A stretch of 64,000 bases of DNA from Desulforhabdus sp. TSK (GTDB lineage: Bacteria; Desulfobacterota; Syntrophobacteria; Syntrophobacterales; Syntrophobacteraceae). The DNA is taken from assembly GCF_022836495.1 (NCBI RefSeq), contig NZ_BQXM01000016.1, positions 48,315-112,314 of the forward strand, given 5' to 3'. Below the pieces are notes generated by a model. That model searched no databases and had not been told where the DNA came from. It saw only the letters and a list, made by a program, of their open reading frames with translations. Both the position numbers and the translations under genes were made by a program. Shown here one piece after another: positions 17,301 through 25,507 of this stretch (its first letter is position 1; each line of letters begins with the position of its first letter).

Positions 17301-17676
17301 CGCCCTCTTTTCAGGACAAAGCTCACTGTCTCCCACCCGTGTTTCCCATTCCGGTTTTCTTCTCACGCGCCCCAGTGAAAGCCTGGAAGGAGCAGAAATG
17401 CATCGTTTCCCTCTCGCTCCATACCGCGCGGCAATGCCCGCCCTGCTCCACAATGTCGCGGGGATCCTGCGGAAGACTCCCGACAAGGCGTCCTGGCTCC
17501 TTCAAGAGCATTGCACAGCCTGCCCCTACTTTGAAGCCTGCTATCGACAGGCCCTGCGTGAACAGGATATTCAATTCATTCCTCGCATGGGATACGGAAC
17601 GCTCGAGAAAATGCGTCAACTCGGTCTGAACAGCATCGAGGAAACGGGAAGATGGTTCGAGAAAGGGATTTCTTGA
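14347..17676 (+). CDS. defence-like operon gene D: Lhr-like SF2 helicase fused to a Cas4-like Fe-S nuclease
   Basis: 1109 residues. The N-terminal ~430 residues are an SF2 helicase: ATGSGKT 51-57, DEVH 154-157, SAT 189-191, and QRIGRSNRR 335-343; the last is Lhr/BrxHI-like. A middle region (residues 430-790) is unassigned. The C-terminal ~310 residues look like a RecB/Cas4-type PD-(D/E)XK nuclease: P943-D944, D961-I-K963, and QVAFY 975-979. They also carry a four-cysteine set, C805 plus C1056, C1059 and C1065 (CTACPYFEAC), as in Cas4/AddB Fe-S nucleases. All key residues are present, so both activities are expected. It starts 41 bases after gene C and is likely in the same operon. Confidence 0.85.
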   Translation: MAPNDQEFASPLLQLPNTYRAFYGGFRHLQPLQSQAIAPVLAGRDLVLQSATGSGKTEAVLAPCIEGVIRSGGAESILYIVPTRALAIDLERRLASILTQRLGLPFGIRTGDIKRHGGRPCLMLTTPESLDVLMGSSNRDLQSFLQRVRRVIIDEVHPLVNQYRGKQLVCLLRRLQRRTGRPVQKIALSATISDVKGIMDFFRFQPDAVHLLSPVQREIVPHLIHIKKEDEEITALLNDLHDVYEYRKIILFANSRGKCDRLYSLLAAEGRFAGVTELHYSNLKPRERRGVEDRFRRRSRALVIATSTLELGIDIGDVDAVILFGPPDSVSAFLQRIGRSNRRESSTHFWGICRGERAGAELLRFLGLLRLARRGTVEKPLPNRFPSVMVQQVLSCLYEKKRISLPALHDLFPEWGEPLDILFESMEKQGWLRREPPIHRNAPESASASTPPLEAKHACLFHGGWRYRNALLDRSIWSNFPKAEEDYLLELGGDAVADLPHSIVRQLEPGDRVHLAGKRIQIAQIVDEGERKRVLAQPADRLDDKEILWLGAGFQVSFEVAQSIRTLLNDSEERTDTAAVGLFARARRLLDEELARNDRKVLLANGIEVARDPRGLYRYHTFLGSLGNLILRHTLDRDLGMLQDFYVTSDEVGVTCSHWIDFKRLSLPGSQKDYEDWVRDHLRALLALIPLNSFSEALPTLLLVQELTDFLFDPRVADAFNRYLTHPSEIVSGDPAFLNLPQGEELVRQPVILQTSLSPPLLVREKERWAVHGSRPPWALSPEARHHPRPLTGTIVSEYMRHEQCQRRLSFHFLPPDLQPPRRVRADTDLESLRTERGLRHEAHVLDHLRRHGARLTAIEETSGSGSPRKLGARFEETRERLDLLCRTMPCEAPTYVVHGVVIAPGLLRYFFHEELGGSLEGPSGPERTFDSLLEQIDGIGIPDLIRASATPSGLVLEVGDIKDSPQPHYSQKWQVAFYALLLEIALFSGQSSLSPTRVSHSGFLLTRPSESLEGAEMHRFPLAPYRAAMPALLHNVAGILRKTPDKASWLLQEHCTACPYFEACYRQALREQDIQFIPRMGYGTLEKMRQLGLNSIEETGRWFEKGIS

Positions 17677-17683
17677 AATGCCT

Positions 17684-17801
17684 AACACGACAACGAGACA
17701 TTGTTGTCCTGCGTAAGGTGGGCTTTTGCCCACCAACCAATGCTTTCGGCCTAGAATGGTGGGCAAAGCCCACCCTACTCAAGAACTCTCGTTGTAATAC
17801 T
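17684..17801. repeat. dispersed palindromic repeat, family P1, copy 2 (inverted)
   Basis: Reverse-orientation copy of the element at 2541 and 37,015. Its outer ends are also inverted (ACAACGAGA... and ...TCTCGTTGT), so the whole unit is ~118 bp with short terminal inverted repeats. It lies eight bases after the helicase-nuclease stop and directly beside the 142-bp element. Confidence 0.8.
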
Positions 17802-17807
17802 AAATAT

Positions 17808-17949
17808 TATACTCCAAACGGATAAGATCGTGACTTATTGATGATCCTGTAGGAGCGGCTTCCAGCCGCGATGGAAATAGCTGGCTCCATCAGAATCGCG
17901 GCTGGAAGCCGCTCCTACAAAAGTCAAGATTTTACCCGTTCGCAGTATA
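17808..17949. mobile_element. 142-bp MITE-like element, copy 1
   Basis: Ends are TATACTCCAAACGGATAAGA and its imperfect inverse ...ACCCGTTCGCAGTATA. Inside is a near-perfect hairpin GTAGGAGCGGCTTCCAGCCGCGA / TCGCGGCTGGAAGCCGCTCC, split around GGAAATAGCTGGCTCCATCAGA. No difference from the copy at 49,034-49,175 was found by eye. The TATA ends fit insertion at TA, as for IS630/mariner-type MITEs. It has no coding capacity and separates gene D from gene E. Confidence 0.8.
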
Positions 17950-17974
17950 ATAAGAGCTTGCACAAAGGGTGAAT

Positions 17975-20893
17975 ATGGGAGACACATGTGACCAAGAGCT
18001 CCGCCTGGGAGGGCGGTATGCCCCGTTCGGCCCCCACCAGTGGGAAAGTCTCAAAGGGCGAATCGATGCTCTGCTTTCAAACGCAGTCAGTCTCCATACC
18101 ACAAAGACACGCCTTTTCCCGGCAAATCTTTCCACCGCCTTTTTTGTGCATGTCCTCAAAGATCCCCTGTCGGCTGAGCCCAGGGTCCTGGGCTTCCGGG
18201 CCGTCCATGAGAGTGGGGAAACCGTCGATGGCGCCTGCTGGTCGATCCTCAATGCAGGTGAGTCGGCCAGCGTTCGAAACGCATTTTCAGACCGGCTCCT
18301 GACGGTCTGGGAAAGAGCCGTCCAAGGAGGCAAAGGCCCGCACCTGTTTCATTTCGGGGAATACACACGCCGGGAGCTCCACAAATGGGGAGAAGGAACG
18401 GGACCGCACAACCGCCTCGCGTTCCTCCGGGATACCGGTTCACTCCATTTTACCGACCTTCGCCGCCTGCTCCTCCAACACTTCCATTTGCCGGCTCCCG
18501 GCAGGTTGACGCTCTTTGCCCTCGCTCAACTGCTCGGCCTGATGCCTTCCGTTCCGGACAGCCAGGATGTGAGCGTTCTTCCTGGAGCTCCCGAGAGTCT
18601 CCTTCACCCGGACCTGGAGCCCTATTTTCCTCAGGATGAATGGGAACGGGATGCAACGCTGCGAAACCGGGCGGCCCAATCCATTCAAACGTTTCTGGCC
18701 CTTCAGGAAAGAATCTGGCAATGGACGAGACCCCATCTCCAAAGCGACTGGAAAAAGACGGAATGGGAAGCCGGACCAGCGGGAAATCGCTCAACCGGAA
18801 TGCATTACCTCAATTTTCTCGAGGAGGAGCGCCGACTGAGGGAGGAGGACATTCTCAGTTTGCAGAAGTATTCTCTGCAGGAAAGAGTCGAGCGCTTTCG
18901 AGCCATGGGACCGTTGAGCTTTCACGGCACTCGCCTCGACCCGGAAGGTCGTTTCCTGTACGAATTTCAGATGGAGACCGAAAGCGGTCTCTCCAAATTC
19001 CGCGAAGGAGATTTCCTCAAACTGTCGCCTGTCGGTGCGCCGGACCTCCAGGCGGGGTTTCCGGTCATCCTGGCAGACTACCATCCACAAGACGGCAAGC
19101 TGTCCCTGCTTTCGCGCCAGGGACGCATGCCCTTGAATCGGAGATCGGCCTATTCGCTGGAAGAAGATTTGACGGACTGGAACCATCCGAAACTGATGCA
19201 TGCTGTGAAGACGCTATTCTCCCCGCAGTCCTCCGGGGGGATGGGACATTCCCTCTCCAGGCTGCTCACAGGCAGCGCGGATGAGGAGCAGGATGGGGAA
19301 AGCCTTCGCTGGGTGAGAGACTGGATGACTCGCTTCGAGCCCGTCTCACGCCTCAACCCGGCGCAGCAGGCTGCTCTGGAGCTCCCGTTCAGGAAGCGAG
19401 TCGGTCTCATCCAGGGGCCGCCCGGCACCGGCAAGAGCTATCTTCTCGCCTGGATTGTCATCGCCCTCATCCTCCAGGCTCGGGATGCGGGAAGGCCCCT
19501 CCGCATCGCCGTATGCGCTCTGACCCACCAGGCCATCGACGGGGTTCTCCACAAGCTGGTGCAGCTGGTCAGCCGTCACCAAGTGGAAGGATTTCATGCC
19601 AAAGTCATGAAGTTCGGGCGTTGGGAAGCGGAAGAAACGGACGACGCAATGCATGGAGAAGGCCTCGACGGGCGCATCGTGGAACCCGGCATTCGCGTGG
19701 AGCCCCTGAACAGGTCTGAAGAGCTTTCACAATGCCGGCACCTCGTTCTGGGCTCCACCGGTTTCGGCCTCTACAATCTCCTGCAGGGTAAAATTGGAGA
19801 ATTCCAGCCGTTTTTCGACTGGATCGTCTTTGACGAAGCCTCCCAGGTACTGGTTCCCCAGGCACTCCTGAGCCTCATCCACGGCAAAGGCAACGTTCTC
19901 TTTCTCGGGGACGCGAAGCAGCTGCCCCCCATTGTTCTTGGCCGCTATGAAAAGCCGGCGGCCCCGACAGTGAAGACGAGGCAGCATGACGATCTCGCGG
20001 AATTTTGTTTGGAACATTCCGAGCATGTTGGGGAGGAGAAATGCAAAGAAGTCCCCGGGGACGCATCTTCAGCCGCCCTGGGTTCCGAAGGCGCTTCAGC
20101 ACGGTTTTCGCCGGATGTGTCCCAATCGATCCTGGGGTTTCTGCTGGAGCGTTACGGCCCGGAGCATCGCGTTCTGCTGGATCGGACGTATCGCATGAAT
20201 GCCGAGCTTTGCGCCTTTCCAAGCCGCACGTGGTATGCCGGAGCGCTTCAAAGCGATCCCGGCAACGCCGCGTCTCGGCTGAGGTTGGATTTCCCAGCCG
20301 GCTCAACGCATCCCCTTGGGACTGAAGACCGCCCGGGAGACCTGATCCATCGCATCCTCGATCCTGAAAAGCCCGTCGTGCTCGTGCTGGCTGATCATCG
20401 TGGTCAGCATCAGCAGTCGGATAGGGAAGTCGAAATCATGACCCGGCTGGCTCACCGCCTGATGACAGTGCATGGAGTGAGTCCCGACCGCCTGGCACTG
20501 ATTTCCCCCCACCGGGCACAAAACAACGCCATGACCTGCCGCCTGGTGAAGCTCCTGGGAGACGAGGGAATTTCCCTGCCCGTCATCGACACCGTGGAGC
20601 GACTTCAGGGAGCGGAACGGGATGTGGTTCTCTTTTCCATCACCACTTCCGATCCGGACCATGTCACCAGTGAATTCCTGAACAACCCCCATCGATTCAA
20701 TGTGGCGATCACTCGCGCCCGGCATAAATTGATCGTAGTGGGGAGTAAAACTTTCTTCCTGGCGGTCCCTCAGAACGAGGAGGCGTTGACGGCCAACACC
20801 TGCTTCAAGCAATTCCTTCACTATTGCCTGGACAGGGAGAGCCTGGTCGTATGGAAAGACCCCCCAATTTGCGGCCCTACAAAATCTGGCTGA
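17975..20893 (+). CDS. defence-like operon gene E: Dna2/UPF1-like SF1 helicase with RNase_H_2-like N-terminus
   Basis: 972 residues. The C-terminal half is an SF1 helicase of the AAA_11/AAA_12 (Dna2/UPF1) type: GPPGTGKS at 481-488, DEAS at 620-623, [29 protein letters not shown] and [12 protein letters not shown]. Residues ~110-190 ([13 protein letters not shown], then [13 protein letters not shown] and [12 protein letters not shown]) resemble the RNase_H_2 exonuclease fold found next to such helicases in TM0106-type proteins. Residues 255-430 are unassigned. ATG 17,975 follows AAAGG; GTG 17,969 is in frame but too close to that site. It is separated from gene D by two repeats but has the same orientation. 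It ends 17 bases inside the convergent ABC ATPase gene. Confidence 0.8.
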   Translation: MGDTCDQELRLGGRYAPFGPHQWESLKGRIDALLSNAVSLHTTKTRLFPANLSTAFFVHVLKDPLSAEPRVLGFRAVHESGETVDGACWSILNAGESASVRNAFSDRLLTVWERAVQGGKGPHLFHFGEYTRRELHKWGEGTGPHNRLAFLRDTGSLHFTDLRRLLLQHFHLPAPGRLTLFALAQLLGLMPSVPDSQDVSVLPGAPESLLHPDLEPYFPQDEWERDATLRNRAAQSIQTFLALQERIWQWTRPHLQSDWKKTEWEAGPAGNRSTGMHYLNFLEEERRLREEDILSLQKYSLQERVERFRAMGPLSFHGTRLDPEGRFLYEFQMETESGLSKFREGDFLKLSPVGAPDLQAGFPVILADYHPQDGKLSLLSRQGRMPLNRRSAYSLEEDLTDWNHPKLMHAVKTLFSPQSSGGMGHSLSRLLTGSADEEQDGESLRWVRDWMTRFEPVSRLNPAQQAALELPFRKRVGLIQGPPGTGKSYLLAWIVIALILQARDAGRPLRIAVCALTHQAIDGVLHKLVQLVSRHQVEGFHAKVMKFGRWEAEETDDAMHGEGLDGRIVEPGIRVEPLNRSEELSQCRHLVLGSTGFGLYNLLQGKIGEFQPFFDWIVFDEASQVLVPQALLSLIHGKGNVLFLGDAKQLPPIVLGRYEKPAAPTVKTRQHDDLAEFCLEHSEHVGEEKCKEVPGDASSAALGSEGASARFSPDVSQSILGFLLERYGPEHRVLLDRTYRMNAELCAFPSRTWYAGALQSDPGNAASRLRLDFPAGSTHPLGTEDRPGDLIHRILDPEKPVVLVLADHRGQHQQSDREVEIMTRLAHRLMTVHGVSPDRLALISPHRAQNNAMTCRLVKLLGDEGISLPVIDTVERLQGAERDVVLFSITTSDPDHVTSEFLNNPHRFNVAITRARHKLIVVGSKTFFLAVPQNEEALTANTCFKQFLHYCLDRESLVVWKDPPICGPTKSG

Positions 20894-21617
20894 GGAACTT
20901 CCTGGCTCTCGGATGCCGGCAGTCCTGGAAGAAATGTTCCGGCGGGCCCGTCTCCAGGATCTGGCCCTGGTCCATAAACACCACCATGTCGGCGACTTCC
21001 CGCGCAAACCCCATTTCGTGGGTCACCACCACCATGGTCATTCCTTCACGGGCCAGATTGACCATCACATCCAGGACTTCACCGATCATTTCGGGGTCCA
21101 GGGCGGAAGTCGGCTCATCGAAGAGCATGATCTTGGGATTCATGGCCAGAGCCCGGGCAATGGCCACCCGCTGCTGCTGCCCTCCCGAAAGCCTTGCGGG
21201 ATAGACTGCGGCCTTTTCCTCGATCCCGACCTTTTGTAAAAGCCGCCGTCCGTTGGCTTCGGCGGCCGCCCGTTCTATCTTCCGGAGCTTCATGGGAGCG
21301 AGAGTCAGATTCCCGAGAACTGTCTTGTGGGGGAAGAGGTTGAAGCGCTGGAAGACCATGCCGACTTCCATCCGGATCCGGTTGATATCATTCTTATCGT
21401 CCATGACGTCCAGCCCATCCACGATGATACGCCCCGAGTCGATCTCTTCCAGGCGGTTGATGGTCCGGAGCAGCGTGCTCTTCCCTGAACCGCTGGGGCC
21501 GATAATAACGACCTTCTCCCCCGGCCGCACCTGGAGGGAAACCTCGCTGAGGGCCTTCAACTGGCCGAAATACTTGTTGACATTTTCAATGGTGATGATG
21601 GGCTCAGGACTGGTCAT
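20877..21617 (-). CDS. polar amino-acid ABC transporter, ATP-binding subunit
   Basis: 246 residues, GlnQ/HisP type. Walker A is GPSGSGKST, the ABC signature is [15 protein letters not shown], Walker B is [13 protein letters not shown], and the switch His is in VVVTHEMGF. It energises uptake by the adjacent permease. Its start overlaps the permease stop by 14 bases, so translation is coupled. Confidence 0.93.
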   Translation of the reverse strand: MTSPEPIITIENVNKYFGQLKALSEVSLQVRPGEKVVIIGPSGSGKSTLLRTINRLEEIDSGRIIVDGLDVMDDKNDINRIRMEVGMVFQRFNLFPHKTVLGNLTLAPMKLRKIERAAAEANGRRLLQKVGIEEKAAVYPARLSGGQQQRVAIARALAMNPKIMLFDEPTSALDPEMIGEVLDVMVNLAREGMTMVVVTHEMGFAREVADMVVFMDQGQILETGPPEHFFQDCRHPRARKFLSQIL

Positions 21618-22383
21618 AATAATTCAGCTTTTCTTCCAGGATGCTGACCATCTTGGAAAGGAGGAGCGTGATCAACAGGTAAACCAGGGCAATGACGGTA
21701 TACGTTTCAAAATAGGTGAAGGTTTCCGAGGCAAACTCCCTGCCCCGGCGCAGCATGTCCGCCACGGCCAGGATGGAAACCAGGGAGGTGTCCTTCAGGA
21801 GGGCAATGAATTCATTCCCCACGGGGGGCAGGATTGTGCGCCATGCCTGAGGAAGAATCACGTAAAACATGGTCTGGGTGCGGTTGAACCCGAGGGAGCG
21901 GGCGGCTTCCATCTGCCCCTTGTCGATGGATTCGATCCCCGCACGGAATACCTCTCCCATGTACGCCCCGTAGCATAGAGACATGGCGATGATGGCCGCC
22001 ACCATATCGGGCAGCCGCACGAAGCGGCCCAGGGCATAATAAATGTAGAAGAGCTGTACCAGGAGGGGGATGCCGCGCACGACTTCGACATAAGTCGATG
22101 CCACGGCGTTGATGAAAGGATTTTTGGAAATACGCCCCAGCCCCGTGAGGAGCCCCAGGAGCACCGCGAAAATGATGGCAAAAATGGTGACTTCGAAGGT
22201 GATGAGGATGCCGTCAGGCAAAAACTTGAGGATTTTCAGGTAGGGGTCCGGCTCGAAAACAACCAGGCAGAGGAGGATGATCAAGGCTCCCGCAAAGGAA
22301 ATGCGCCAGGCGGAAAAGAGCCCGGCATCCTTTTTCCTCGGTATCGCCGCACCATCCGAAACATCAATGGTCTTCTTTTCCAT
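21604..22383 (-). CDS. polar amino-acid ABC transporter, permease subunit
   Basis: 259 residues with a hydrophobic segment at 26-46 and about five more membrane segments. It carries the HisMQ-family pattern ([20 protein letters not shown]), then the EAA loop ([23 protein letters not shown]), which contacts the ATPase. The N-terminal ~25 residues are hydrophilic and cytoplasmic. Only one permease gene is present, so a homodimer is likely. Confidence 0.92.
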   Translation of the reverse strand: MEKKTIDVSDGAAIPRKKDAGLFSAWRISFAGALIILLCLVVFEPDPYLKILKFLPDGILITFEVTIFAIIFAVLLGLLTGLGRISKNPFINAVASTYVEVVRGIPLLVQLFYIYYALGRFVRLPDMVAAIIAMSLCYGAYMGEVFRAGIESIDKGQMEAARSLGFNRTQTMFYVILPQAWRTILPPVGNEFIALLKDTSLVSILAVADMLRRGREFASETFTYFETYTVIALVYLLITLLLSKMVSILEEKLNYYDQS

Positions 22384-22422
22384 GGGCTTTCCCGTGCATT
22401 TACACTGTGCGCGACTCCGTTC

Positions 22423-22460
22423 GCTTCAGGCGGAAAGGCCGGATCCTTTCCGCCTGAAGC
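22423..22460 (-). other. 16-bp perfect intercistronic stem-loop
   Basis: GCTTCAGGCGGAAAGG (22423-22438) pairs perfectly with CCTTTCCGCCTGAAGC (22445-22460) around six bases. No T-run follows on the minus strand. It lies just after the binding-protein gene, a position where such hairpins often protect the upstream message and allow more binding protein than permease. Confidence 0.6.
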
Positions 22461-22470
22461 CCCTGAATTC

Positions 22471-23205
22471 CTACTGCCCGATCCACTTGGCGCGGAGCTC
22501 CTTGTCGATGCCCTTGGCCTGCACCGCTTCGATCCCCTTGTTGATGAGATCGAGGACTTCCTTGTTTCCCTTCTTCACAGCGATGCCGTAGTATTCATCG
22601 CCCGTATCCAGTACGGCGGCGATTTTCAACCTGGCTGCATAATCCGCCTTCTGGAGGGCATACTGGGCCGCCGTGGGATCGTCACAGACAACGCCGTCGA
22701 TGCGCCCGCTGAAGAGATCCTCCATGGCAAGGCCGATCTCGTCATAGGATTTGGCCGTAATGCCCTCGGTTTTTTTGATGGCGAAGTAGCCCGTCGTGCC
22801 GATCTGCCCCCCAACGGTCTTTCCCTTCAATTCTTCGAGGGTTTTCACCGTGGAGTCCTTGGAAACGACGAGCGCCTGCCGCACCTTGAAATAAGGAATG
22901 CCGAAATCCATCGCCTTTTTCCGCTCATCGGTGATGGTCACCGAGGAACAAACGGCATCATACTGCCCGGCATCCAGGCCGGCAAAGATCCCGTCCCATG
23001 CCACATTCTTGAAAACCACATCGAAACCGGCTTCCTTGGCCACGGCACGCACATAATCCGTGTCGAAGCCAATGATTTCCTTCTGTTCATTCATGAACTC
23101 CATGGGGGGCCAGGTAGCGTCCTGGGCCACCACGAGGGTTCGGGCCCAAGCCGGGGTCGCCAGCAGGATTGCCGCGAGAACTACCCATACACATCGTTTC
23201 ATCAT
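22471..23205 (-). CDS. polar amino-acid ABC transporter, periplasmic binding protein
   Basis: 244 residues from ATG 23205, eight bases after AAGGAG; the longer frame has no similarity. A signal peptide covers residues 1-20 (CVWVVLAAILLATPAWA). The mature part is SBP family 3: WPPMEFMNEQKEIIGFDTDY, DAVCSSVTITDERKK and GVVCDDPT. Ligand is likely a polar amino acid. It is first in the operon binding protein-permease-ATPase. Confidence 0.92.
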   Translation of the reverse strand: MMKRCVWVVLAAILLATPAWARTLVVAQDATWPPMEFMNEQKEIIGFDTDYVRAVAKEAGFDVVFKNVAWDGIFAGLDAGQYDAVCSSVTITDERKKAMDFGIPYFKVRQALVVSKDSTVKTLEELKGKTVGGQIGTTGYFAIKKTEGITAKSYDEIGLAMEDLFSGRIDGVVCDDPTAAQYALQKADYAARLKIAAVLDTGDEYYGIAVKKGNKEVLDLINKGIEAVQAKGIDKELRAKWIGQ

Positions 23206-23539
23206 TGACTCGTCTCCTTGAGGATGGCTTTTTGAATAAGGCAACTTAAAGGCTTGAGAAAACTTCACTTCACCGGGAAGCGATCTACGCCGTGGCAGGG
23301 TAAAACGATATAAGCAGAGCGCGCAGATGATGTCAAGTTCGAAGGGAAGACAGCTCGCAAAGAGAGCTCAGTACAGCGTTCAAAGATCCGGCATCGAAAA
23401 CAAGTTTCTTGCGAATCGCTCTTGAGCTTCCATACAACAGTGATTATCAAATCGAGATAGAATTGTCGGATGCAGGCGAAAACGAGAGCAAAAGACGGAC
23501 CCACCCTAAAGCAACCATTCACTTTAGCAAGGAGGTATC
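23206..23539. other. divergent regulatory region between the transporter and sodB
   Basis: 334 bases without a gene. AAGGAGG lies at 23529-23535 before the sodB ATG. A TTATCAAATCGAGATAGAAT stretch near 23,440 is weakly reminiscent of a Fur-type site, but the match is too poor to call. Confidence 0.35.
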
Positions 23540-24133
23540 ATGGCTATCACTCTACCCGATCTGCCCTATGCGAAGAATGCTCTGGAACCCCACATCAGCG
23601 CCAGGACCCTGGAATTTCACCATGACAAGCATCACAAAGCCTATGTAGACAACGCCAACAAGCTCATCGAAGGCACCGATCTCGCCCAGTTGGACCTCGA
23701 AGCCATCATCAAAAAGGTCGCGGGGGATGCGTCCAAGGCGGGCGTCTTCAACAATGCAGCCCAGGTGTGGAACCACTCGTTCTATTGGAATTGCATGAAA
23801 CCGGGCGGCGGAGGAGCTCCCACGGGAGACATCGCACAGAAGATCAACGCCGACTTTGGCAGCTACGAAAAATTTGTGGAAGAATTCAAGAATGCCGGCG
23901 TCACCCAGTTTGGAAGCGGCTGGGCGTGGCTGGTGCTGGCGGACGGCAAGCTCAAAATCGTCAAGACCCCCAACGCCGAAAACCCCATGGTGCAGGGGAT
24001 GAAGCCGCTCCTGGTGGTGGATGTATGGGAGCACGCCTATTACCTGGATTACCAGAATAGAAGACCCGATTACCTCACTACTTTCGTGGATAAACTCATT
24101 TCCTGGGATTTCGTGAATTCGTGCTTGAAGTAG
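23540..24133 (+). CDS. sodB: superoxide dismutase, Fe/Mn family
   Basis: 197 residues. Metal ligands are H27, H79, D161 and H165 (the last two in DVWEHAYY). The segment [13 protein letters not shown] is typical of the iron-type enzyme, so the iron form is favoured. It detoxifies superoxide in the cytoplasm, useful to an anaerobe exposed to oxygen. It has its own promoter region and a hairpin after the gene, so it is likely monocistronic. The start has a clear AAGGAGG. Confidence 0.95.
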   Translation: MAITLPDLPYAKNALEPHISARTLEFHHDKHHKAYVDNANKLIEGTDLAQLDLEAIIKKVAGDASKAGVFNNAAQVWNHSFYWNCMKPGGGGAPTGDIAQKINADFGSYEKFVEEFKNAGVTQFGSGWAWLVLADGKLKIVKTPNAENPMVQGMKPLLVVDVWEHAYYLDYQNRRPDYLTTFVDKLISWDFVNSCLK

Positions 24134-24156
24134 GCAACCCGCCTGTATGAAGGACG

Positions 24157-24192
24157 GGAGGATTCTGCTGAAGCGAACCGGCGGAATCCTCC
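24157..24192. terminator. stem-loop between convergent sodB and the next gene
   Basis: GGAGGATTC (24157-24165) pairs with GAATCCTCC (24184-24192). There is no T-run on either side. The position between two convergent stop codons suggests a bidirectional end of transcription. Confidence 0.4.
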
Positions 24193-24202
24193 GCAGGTGA
24201 CT

Positions 24203-24940
24203 TCAGCTGGGATAGACATTTCCCGTCTCCAGGATGCACCACCCATTGCGGGTCTTTCCCAACAGCAGGTTGACCTGCCACCCCTCCCGGCAATGGTCCG
24301 TGATGTCCTTGGGGACCCTCACTTCTACGATACCCGACGAACCGGTGCCTGAAAGGAGCAGAACGCCCGGGCGGATCTTGTCGATGTTGAAGTAGTCATC
24401 CAGCTCGGAAGTCCAATACCTGGGGGCATGCTTCTGGGCGAACTCATAGAGCAGCCGCGCCAGCCTTTCGGCGGCGGGCAGTTCTCTGGCCGCCTCGGTG
24501 GCGATGCGGAATCCCCTCATGGCGTATTCTTTATCGATATATCCGCCTTCCTCCAGCCACTTGATGAGCTTCTTGGTGACGGTCCCCGTCGCCTGCAGCA
24601 GTGTTTCCGAAGCCATCACCTTGCGTATCATGAAATAATTGAGGAAATTGGAAAGGGAGGGCAGGATTTTGTCCGGCCCGAATATGACGCAGAATTCTCG
24701 ATTCTTCTGAAAATACAGCTTTTCGTAAAGCGCGATATCCGATGAATTGTCCAATTCGTGATAACCGTACCCGTTCAGGCAATGTCTCAGCAGATCGATC
24801 ACTTCCTCGTAGCGATGAAACGAGCGCGTTTTCAACCGTATTTGCTGGTCCATTAAAAATTCCGTAAAAATGCTCTCGATGTTCGGTTCCGCAACCGTAG
24901 GAAAATGAAGGAGCTTTTTAGTCGTTTTCATTTCTCTCAC
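24203..24940 (-). CDS. conserved-looking protein of unknown function
   Basis: 245 residues, no recognised family. The first half is helical (IESIFTEFLMDQQIRLKTRS, then YEEVIDLLRHCLNGYGYHEL) and superficially resembles the SAM-like N-terminal domain of phage integrases. The middle has MIRKVMASETLLQATGTV, and the last ~50 residues look beta-rich (GVLLLSGTGSSGIVEVRVP, CILETGNVYPS). No integrase catalytic residues are present. A second start at 24931 (MKTTKKLL) is equally good. Confidence 0.6.
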   Translation of the reverse strand: MREMKTTKKLLHFPTVAEPNIESIFTEFLMDQQIRLKTRSFHRYEEVIDLLRHCLNGYGYHELDNSSDIALYEKLYFQKNREFCVIFGPDKILPSLSNFLNYFMIRKVMASETLLQATGTVTKKLIKWLEEGGYIDKEYAMRGFRIATEAARELPAAERLARLLYEFAQKHAPRYWTSELDDYFNIDKIRPGVLLLSGTGSSGIVEVRVPKDITDHCREGWQVNLLLGKTRNGWCILETGNVYPS

Positions 24941-24976
24941 CCACAGGGTTCACATTCCAGAAACTTATTCACCCTT

Positions 24977-25291
24977 CTATATCCGGGTTCCGCAACGGGG
25001 ACAATATTTAAATGATGGGTCCAGGGCCGATCCGCACTGAGGACAATCTCTCCTGGCGGGCTTCGGCGGAACCGATTCCCAGGGAGCATCGGGCGCGGAT
25101 ACGGCGCCGCATCGATCACAGATGACGACGGGCTCCCCGCGTTTGACGGGAAAAAGAGGAATGAAGAAAAGGCTCAGATAGTGGTCCACGCGCCTCAACC
25201 GCGCCTGGGCCAGCCCACAGGCGGGGCACAGACGTGCAGTCTCTTCCAGGTCCACGGTTTTCGGCTGAATTCCCCCGATAAAGAAAAACAT
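24977..25291 (-). CDS. small zinc-ribbon protein
   Basis: 104 residues from ATG 25291. It starts MFFFIGGIQPKTVDLE, typical of a small zinc-ribbon family in which four CxxC pairs bind zinc: CPAC, CDRC, CPQC and CPRC are all visible. The middle segment HYLSLFFIPLFPVKRGE is hydrophobic. Function unknown. The frame is open upstream to 25399, but that extension is Pro/Arg-rich without similarity. Confidence 0.65.
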   Translation of the reverse strand: MFFFIGGIQPKTVDLEETARLCPACGLAQARLRRVDHYLSLFFIPLFPVKRGEPVVICDRCGAVSAPDAPWESVPPKPARRDCPQCGSALDPSFKYCPRCGTRI

Positions 25292-25507
25292 CGCCCATCC
25301 ACTCCACTGCCAGGGAACCGGGCGCGCTGCTGCCACCGCGCACAAGGCCCTGTGAAGAATGAAGTCATCGGTCGGAATACGTTTCTTTCCTGGAAGCACC
25401 GGGCAGGACCACCCGCCCCACCTTCCTCTGGCTGCTCATACGGAAGCGCTCCCAGAACTTGACTCAGCTTTATACCATACCTCATGGCGAATAGCTAAGC
25501 ACAACTC

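Noticed and set aside
17684..17949. Possible CRISPR-like repeat cluster
   Set aside because: Repeats are two different palindromic elements, not equal direct repeats with spacers; no cas genes other than the Cas4-like fusion domain.
23400..23539. Fur box upstream of sodB
   Set aside because: The best stretch matches the consensus too weakly to support by eye.
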